37,868 nt of DNA from Euzebya sp. (GTDB lineage: Bacteria > Actinomycetota > Nitriliruptoria > Euzebyales > Euzebyaceae), in the NCBI RefSeq assembly GCF_964222135.1, contig NZ_CAXQBR010000025.1, forward strand, positions 1 through 37,868. Direction: 5' to 3'. Below, piece by piece: positions 33,366 through 37,868 of the stretch (the first letter of the stretch is position 1; every line of letters begins with the position of its first letter). The notes beneath the pieces are model-generated. The model saw nothing but the letters and a program-made list of their open reading frames with translations, was not told the DNA's origin and did no database searches. The position numbers and the translations under genes were made by a program.

Positions 33366-33587
33366 GCACGTCGCTTGGTCGCCCCGCCGGCTCAACTGCA
33401 CGTCGTCCCGTGGCCTCGCCCGCCCAACGCCACGTCGCCCCGGAGGGTCCCGGACAACGTGCGGGTCCTCCCCCGGGACCACCGGACGACGTGCAGATCC
33501 CCCGATGACCACCGGGCTACGTGCAGATCCCCGCACTCGACCACCAGGCCACGTGCGGTTCTCCCGACGAGCCACCGCACCACGTGC
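33366..33587. repeat. Phased array of eight ACGT motifs
   Basis: ACGT cores start at 33368, 33400, 33432, 33457, 33489, 33519, 33551 and 33582, that is at intervals of 32, 32, 25, 32, 30, 32 and 31 bp. The last five read ACGTGC, mostly ACGTGCRG, often with ACCAC at the unit end. Of the first three, two carry the same motif on the other strand and the third is degenerate, so the array flips orientation at the 25-bp step. The surrounding 33189-33641 interval (453 bp) has no credible gene. Confidence 0.65.
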
Positions 33588-33613
33588 AGCGGCGCCGCGG
33601 AGCCGGTCTGTGA

Positions 33614-33641
33614 TGAGACGCGTCCGGTAACCTCGTCTCAC
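33614..33641 (+). promoter_or_regulatory. Operator and promoter of the 33642 TetR gene
   Basis: TGAGACG (33614-33620) and CGTCTCA (33634-33640) with a 13-bp spacer. TAACCT (33628-33633) is a -10 box inside the operator, ending 8 nt before ATG 33642. Binding would block the TetR gene's own promoter. Confidence 0.7.
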
Positions 33642-34373
33642 ATGTCCGTGCGACCGACGCCGAACGCCATGCCAGACGGCGACCCATCCGGGACCGTGCA
33701 GGGAGACGTGGCCGTCCTGGTCGGCGACCTACTCAGCGCCGATGCGCCGGACGGCGACCGGGACGACGTCGCCGAGGCGCTGGTGCAGGCCGGTCGCGAC
33801 ATGATGGCGACGACGGGCATCCGTCGCCTCCGCATGGACGACGTCGCGCGGCGGGCTGGCTACGGCAGGGCGACGCTGTACCGGCGCTTCGCCACCCGCG
33901 ACGACCTGGTCTGGGCCGTCGTAACGGTCGAGGTGGACCAGGCGCTCCGGCACATCGGCGCCCGGCTGCTGGCGCTGCCCACGCTGCAGGACCAGCTGGT
34001 GGAGGCCTTCGCCGGCGCCGTCGAGCACGCCAGGACGAACCGCGTGTGGCGCCGGCTGCTGGAGGTCGAGGCCGACCTCCTGCTCCCCTTCCTGACCACT
34101 GGCGGTCACAGCGCCCTCGACGTGGCGCGCCAGCTGCTGGGCCAACTGCTCACGCGCGCCCAGGCGGAGGGGGAGGTGCCCGACCTCGACGCCGCGATGG
34201 TCGTCGAGGTCATGGTCCGCACGGCGCACTCCATGGTGTTGACCTCCGCGGGCCCCGTGGACGTCGACGATCCCGTCGCGCTGCGCGCGTTCGCCCGCGC
34301 CGACCTGGTCGAACCGCTGCTGGGCCAGCCCCGGACACGACCCGCTGAACCGGAGGAGCCGACACGACCATGA
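33642..34373 (+). CDS. TetR-family regulator, likely of fatty-acid oxidation
   Basis: 243 aa. The HTH is clear at about residues 45-90: VQAGRDMMATTGIRRLRMDD, then VARRAGYGRATLYRRFATRDDLVWAV. The C-terminal domain is helical (VWRRLLEVEADLLLPFL) and would hold a ligand, perhaps an acyl-CoA. About 40 residues precede the HTH, partly disordered. ATG 33642 is chosen because the operator and -10 box end just before it. Its stop overlaps the LLM gene start by 4 bp (ATGA), so the two are co-translated. The shared operator upstream of fadA makes it the best candidate regulator of the beta-oxidation genes; the ligand is unknown. Confidence 0.88.
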   Translation: MSVRPTPNAMPDGDPSGTVQGDVAVLVGDLLSADAPDGDRDDVAEALVQAGRDMMATTGIRRLRMDDVARRAGYGRATLYRRFATRDDLVWAVVTVEVDQALRHIGARLLALPTLQDQLVEAFAGAVEHARTNRVWRRLLEVEADLLLPFLTTGGHSALDVARQLLGQLLTRAQAEGEVPDLDAAMVVEVMVRTAHSMVLTSAGPVDVDDPVALRAFARADLVEPLLGQPRTRPAEPEEPTRP

Positions 34374-35392
34374 CCGAGATCGGGATCACGATCGGGGGGC
34401 CGCTGACGGTCCTCCCCCACCTCGCGAAGGCGGCCGAGGACCGGGGCTTCGACTCGGTGTGGGTCGCCGAGACCAGCCAGACGGCCATCATCCAGGCCGC
34501 CGTCGCCGCGCAGGCCACCGAGCGCGTCCGAGTCGGCACGAACATCGCCCTCGCGTTCCCGACCGCGCCCGCCGCCCAGGCGATGCTGGCGTGGGACCTG
34601 GCGGAGCTGTCGGGCAACCGGTTCACCCTCGGCCTGGGGAGCCAGGTGCGCCGGATCGTGGAGGACCGCTTCGGCGTCGACTTCCGCCCGGCGGCGGCTC
34701 GCATGCGCGAGTACGTCCAGGCGGTGCGGGCGGCCTGGGCGTTCCACCGGGGTGAGGACGACGCGGCCTTCGAGGGCGAGCACTACCACGTCCGCCACCC
34801 CGGCGTGACCGGCGGCGGAGCGGGCCGGGACGCGGACATCACGATCCCGATCTACGTCGCCGCGGTCGGGCCGTTGATGGTCGAGGCCGCCACGGCGGCG
34901 GCCGACGGGATCCTCGGCCACCCCTTCACCTCCGACCGCTACATCGAGACGGTCGTGCACGAACGCATCGCCGACGGGCTGGCGGCCGCCGGCCGGGACC
35001 GGAGCGACTTCACCCTCGCCCAGGGCGTGATGATCGCCGTGAGCGAGGACGGCCAGCAGGCCCGGGAGTGGTGCAAGCAGCAGATCGCCTTCTACGGCAC
35101 GACCCCGAACTACAAGGGCGTGTTCGACTCCTACGGCGACGGGCACCTGACCGACGAGCTCCGCGCGGTGTTCGCCCGCGACAAGCGGGACGTCGATGCG
35201 CTGCGAGCTGCGGTGCCCGACGAGGCCGTCGACCGCTACGCCGTCGCCGGCACCCCCGACGAGGTCCGGGACCGGTTCGACTCGATGGCCCACCTCGCCG
35301 ACCACTGGATCATCGGGGGTCCCTGGTACCGGATGGGCATGGAGGCGATGGGCGCGAACGTGATGGCGACGCTGGAGGCGCTGGGCCGCTGA
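34370..35392 (+). CDS. LLM-class F420-dependent oxidoreductase
   Basis: 340 aa TIM-barrel flavin/F420 oxidoreductase of the luciferase-like family. Family features are the N-terminal strand EIGITIGGPL, FDSVWVAETSQTAII (near 27-41), RVRVGTNIALAFP, and GLGSQVRRIVEDRFGVDF, followed by PIYVAAVGPLMVEAA. It is close to the mycobacterial TIGR03617-type proteins (F420-dependent, actinobacterial). Substrate unknown; soluble. The start overlaps the TetR stop by 4 bp and has GGAGGAG 11 bases upstream. Sharing a transcript with the putative beta-oxidation repressor suggests a lipid or acyl-linked substrate, which is inference. Confidence 0.88.
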   Translation: MTEIGITIGGPLTVLPHLAKAAEDRGFDSVWVAETSQTAIIQAAVAAQATERVRVGTNIALAFPTAPAAQAMLAWDLAELSGNRFTLGLGSQVRRIVEDRFGVDFRPAAARMREYVQAVRAAWAFHRGEDDAAFEGEHYHVRHPGVTGGGAGRDADITIPIYVAAVGPLMVEAATAAADGILGHPFTSDRYIETVVHERIADGLAAAGRDRSDFTLAQGVMIAVSEDGQQAREWCKQQIAFYGTTPNYKGVFDSYGDGHLTDELRAVFARDKRDVDALRAAVPDEAVDRYAVAGTPDEVRDRFDSMAHLADHWIIGGPWYRMGMEAMGANVMATLEALGR

Positions 35393-35414
35393 GCCCGCCC
35401 GACCCCCGGCTCAG
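35389..35414. terminator. Palindrome holding both stops, LLM and rodA
   Basis: CTGAGCC (35389-35395) and GGCTCAG (35408-35414) pair perfectly across 12 nt. The LLM stop TGA (35390-35392) and the rodA stop (35411-35413) lie in the two arms. No U-tract. Confidence 0.6.
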
Positions 35415-36598
35415 GTCGTGTAGCGCCGCATGTGGACGTTCTCGAGCAGCCCCACGAGGACCCACGAGGTGATCAGGCTGGTGCCGCCGTAGGAGATGAA
35501 CGGCAGCGGCAGCCCGGTCACCGGCATGATCCCGATGGCCATCCCGACGTTGATGAACATCTGGAACGCGAAGACGCTGATCACGCCGGCGGCGATCAGG
35601 GTGCCGAACATGTCCCGGCTGAGCGCGGCGATCCGCAGGGACCGCCAGAGCAGCAGGCCGAAGAGGATGAGGACCAGCATCGACCCGACGAAGCCGGTCT
35701 GCTCGCCGACGACGGTGAAGATGAAGTCGGTCTGGCTCTCGGGGACGAAGCCCGACAGCGTCTGGGACCCGCTGCCGAGGCCCTGGCCGAAGAACCGGCC
35801 CGAGCCGACGGCGATCTGGGCCTGCACCACGTTGTAGCCCGCGCCGAGCGCGTCGATGTTCTCCGGGTCGAGGAACGCGGTCAGCCGGTCGAGCTGGTAC
35901 TCCTTCACGATCCCGAGCTGGAGGGCCGCGACGCAGGCGGCGATCGACCCGGCGACCAGCGCCAACATGTACCGCAGGTGCACGCCGGCCATGAGCAGGA
36001 CGCCGGCAACGATCACCGCGAACACGATGAACGTCCCGAAGTCCGGCTGGAGCAGGATCAGCAGCATCGGGAACAGCGCGAAGGCGAGGGCCTCCACCAG
36101 CGCCCGCATGCCGAGGGCCTCCTCCCGGTACTCGTGGAAGTGCGCGGCCAGCACCAGGATGATCGCGATCTTCGCGAACTCCGCCGGCTGGAACTGCAGC
36201 GGTCCGATGCGGAACCACGCCTGGGCGCCGTTGACCTCGGCCCCGATCCCGGGGATCAGCACGGCGACCAGCAGGACGAGGGCCACGCCGTAGGCCACCA
36301 CCGACCAGGCCCGGAAGTTCCGGTAGTCGAACAGGGTGGTGACCGCACCGGCGGCCAGACCGAGGAGGAAGGCGATGACCTGCCGCTCGACGTAGACGTT
36401 GCCCGACCCCTCCACCACGGCCGGGTCGTTCGCCGTCGCGCCCCCCACCATGACGAAGCCGACGATGGTGAGCAGCAGTGCGGAGACGAGCAGCACCCAG
36501 TCGATGTGGCCGGCGGGGCTGAACGCACCCGCCCAGCGGCGCTGGATCGACTCGCGGACCAGCCGGTCGCTGCGCTCGGCCATGTTGAGACCGCTCAC
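35411..36598 (-). CDS. rodA: RodA, SEDS peptidoglycan polymerase
   Basis: 395 aa polytopic membrane protein with about ten hydrophobic segments, the SEDS glycosyltransferase that polymerises glycan strands with PBP2 during elongation. Signature segments include QPAEFAKIAIIL (near 137-148), the long loop with QAQIAVGSGRFFGQGLGSG (near 262-280), TDFIFTVVGEQTGF, and GLPLPFISYGGTSL at the end. The GTG at 36598 is 13 bp after the PBP2 stop; ATG 36583 is an alternative start. rodA directly after the PBP2 gene is the classical mrdA-mrdB order. FtsW is a close relative, but pairing with PBP2 favours RodA. Confidence 0.93.
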   Translation of the reverse strand: MSGLNMAERSDRLVRESIQRRWAGAFSPAGHIDWVLLVSALLLTIVGFVMVGGATANDPAVVEGSGNVYVERQVIAFLLGLAAGAVTTLFDYRNFRAWSVVAYGVALVLLVAVLIPGIGAEVNGAQAWFRIGPLQFQPAEFAKIAIILVLAAHFHEYREEALGMRALVEALAFALFPMLLILLQPDFGTFIVFAVIVAGVLLMAGVHLRYMLALVAGSIAACVAALQLGIVKEYQLDRLTAFLDPENIDALGAGYNVVQAQIAVGSGRFFGQGLGSGSQTLSGFVPESQTDFIFTVVGEQTGFVGSMLVLILFGLLLWRSLRIAALSRDMFGTLIAAGVISVFAFQMFINVGMAIGIMPVTGLPLPFISYGGTSLITSWVLVGLLENVHMRRYTT

Positions 36599-36611
36599 GT
36601 GCTGACGTCCA

Positions 36612-37868
36612 TCATTCCGTGAACTCCCCGGCCTCGAGCTCGACCTGCTGGTTCGTCAGGCCGGCGAATATCTGGGCGACGATCGGCGCGGCGATGCCCG
36701 ATCCGCTGCCGCCCTCTTCCACGAACGACACGACCACGTAGGTCTGGCCGCCGATCGGCTCGAGGTTGTACCCCCCGAACCAGGCGTACGGCTGGCGGGG
36801 CTTGTTCTCCGCGGTCCCCGTCTTGCCGGCGATCGGGATCGTGAGGTCGCTGAAGGGCCGGTAGGCGGTCCCGTCCTCGTCCTGGGTCACCATCCGGAGG
36901 CCCTGCTCGATGAAGGCGAGGTCCTCGCTCGACACGGGGACGCTGTGCAGCTCGGTCGGCTCGTTCACGAGGACCGGCTGGTCGCTCGAGTCGAACACCG
37001 CCCGCACGACGTGGGGTTGCATGACCGGCCCGCGGTTGGCGACCGCGGCGAACATGTTGGCGACCTGGAGGGGGCTCATCTGCAGGTCGCCCTGCCCGAT
37101 GGACATGTTCACCAGGTCCCCACCGCGCCACAGCCAGCCCTCGTTGCACAGCTCGGTGTACAGCTGGGAGGCGTAGCTGCCGGGCGCGGCCGCCTGAGCC
37201 TGCACGCAGTAGTTCTCCTTCGCGTCGAGCCAGTAGTCGAAGCGCCACTCGCGGCCCGGGACGACCCCGTCGCGCTCCCCCGGCAGATCGATGCCGGTGG
37301 GCGAGTCCAGGCCGAACTCGCGGCTCATCTCCGACATGTACTCGAAGGGGATCTCGGGCGCCTCACCGGACTCGATGGCCTCGTACGCGCGCTCGTTGTA
37401 CCCCTCCCCCGCCTCGGTGCTGGCCTCGGCGCCGAACATCTGGCGGGCCAGGGCGTAGTAGACGGTGTCGCAGGACCGCATGAGGGCCTCGGCGATGTTG
37501 AGGGACCCCTCATCTTCCGGGTGCCAGTTGTTGTAGGTGTTGCCACCCCACTCGTAGCTGCCCGGGCAGGCGATGTAGTCGTCCTGCTCGACGAACTCGT
37601 AGGCGAGGGCCGCCGCGGACGACACGATCTTGTAGACCGACCCGGGCGGGTAGGTGCCGGCGATCACCCGGTTGATCAGCGGGAAGTGGCTCTCCTCCGC
37701 CTGGAGCCAGTCCCAGTAGTCCTGGCTGACGCCGCCGACGAACTGCTCGGGTTCGAACGTCGGGTAGGACGCCATCGCGACGACCTCGCCGGTGTCGGCG
37801 TCCAGCACGAGGGCCGCGCCAGCGGGCGCCTCGAAGGTGCCCCCTCGGCCGACGCCGCTCTCGCTGTC
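36612..37868 (-). CDS. mrdA: Penicillin-binding protein 2, 5' end outside window
   Basis: At least 418 aa; the frame is open to the window edge, so the N-terminal signal anchor and dimerisation domain are missing. The transpeptidase domain shows PPGSVYKIVSSAAAL (SxxK), SCDTVYYALARQMFG (the S-x-D/N motif in its SCD form), and GKTGTAENK (KTG). It cross-links peptidoglycan during elongation with RodA as glycosyltransferase partner. LDADTGEVVAMASYPTFEP near the edge is the usual start of the catalytic domain. A GTG at 37808 falls inside this conserved segment and is not the real start. It is followed by rodA 13 bp later. Confidence 0.93.
   Translation of the reverse strand, partial: DSESGVGRGGTFEAPAGAALVLDADTGEVVAMASYPTFEPEQFVGGVSQDYWDWLQAEESHFPLINRVIAGTYPPGSVYKIVSSAAALAYEFVEQDDYIACPGSYEWGGNTYNNWHPEDEGSLNIAEALMRSCDTVYYALARQMFGAEASTEAGEGYNERAYEAIESGEAPEIPFEYMSEMSREFGLDSPTGIDLPGERDGVVPGREWRFDYWLDAKENYCVQAQAAAPGSYASQLYTELCNEGWLWRGGDLVNMSIGQGDLQMSPLQVANMFAAVANRGPVMQPHVVRAVFDSSDQPVLVNEPTELHSVPVSSEDLAFIEQGLRMVTQDEDGTAYRPFSDLTIPIAGKTGTAENKPRQPYAWFGGYNLEPIGGQTYVVVSFVEEGGSGSGIAAPIVAQIFAGLTNQQVELEAGEFTE

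Noticed and set aside
33366-33587. CRISPR array
   Set aside because: The conserved word is only 6-9 bp, flips orientation, and no cas gene is present.

Overview
The window is a GC-rich (roughly 70% or more by eye), gene-dense actinobacterial chromosome segment. Evidence for this is the Eis-type acetyltransferase, the F420-type luciferase-like oxidoreductase, the mycosin-like protease, the LpqF-like lipoprotein, many GTG/TTG starts, and several genes that look leaderless, with a TANNNT box ending 6-9 nt before the start codon. A deep-branching lineage such as Nitriliruptoria (Euzebya-like) is my inference. I saw no tRNA, rRNA, phage, insertion sequence or CRISPR array.

Layout. 1-348: gene-free and hairpin-rich, with one copy of a 45-bp palindromic element. 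349-2667 (-): MoxR ATPase and VWA protein. 2799-7967: coiled-coil protein, RND/MMPL exporter (-), its likely TetR repressor, and a PucR-type regulator. 7977-12021 (-): obg, proB and a membrane-anchored subtilase. 12122-15979 (+): beta-lactamase-like lipoprotein, hydroxyacid dehydrogenase and zinc alcohol dehydrogenase. 16013-18614 (-): cystathionine beta-synthase and a gamma-synthase/lyase. 18728-19975 (+): Eis-like acetyltransferase. 20126-20728 (-): rpmA and rplU. 20876-23125: unknown protein, a fused type II dehydroquinase/alpha-beta hydrolase, and dodecin. 23178-28033 (-): RNase E/G and two radical-SAM-linked genes. 28116-29284: ispD and a divergent IspD-like ORF. 29551-33179 (-): fatty-acid beta-oxidation pair. 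33642-35392 (+): TetR and LLM oxidoreductase. 35411-37868 (-): rodA and a partial penicillin-binding protein 2.

The minus-strand housekeeping genes (PBP2, rodA, radical-SAM pair, rne, rplU, rpmA, obg, proB) read as one ancestral cluster split by metabolic and regulatory modules. The same TGAGACR-N13-YGTCTCA palindrome sits before fadA and before the TetR gene at 33642, so that repressor probably controls beta-oxidation and itself. Convergent gene pairs repeatedly end in palindromes that contain or overlap stop codons.

The least explained items are: the eight regularly spaced ACGT motifs with an orientation flip at 33366-33587; three copies of a 45-bp palindrome; a 46-bp exact repeat; the AroQ-hydrolase fusion; and an IspD lacking its usual arm arginine beside an ORF that carries that arm.
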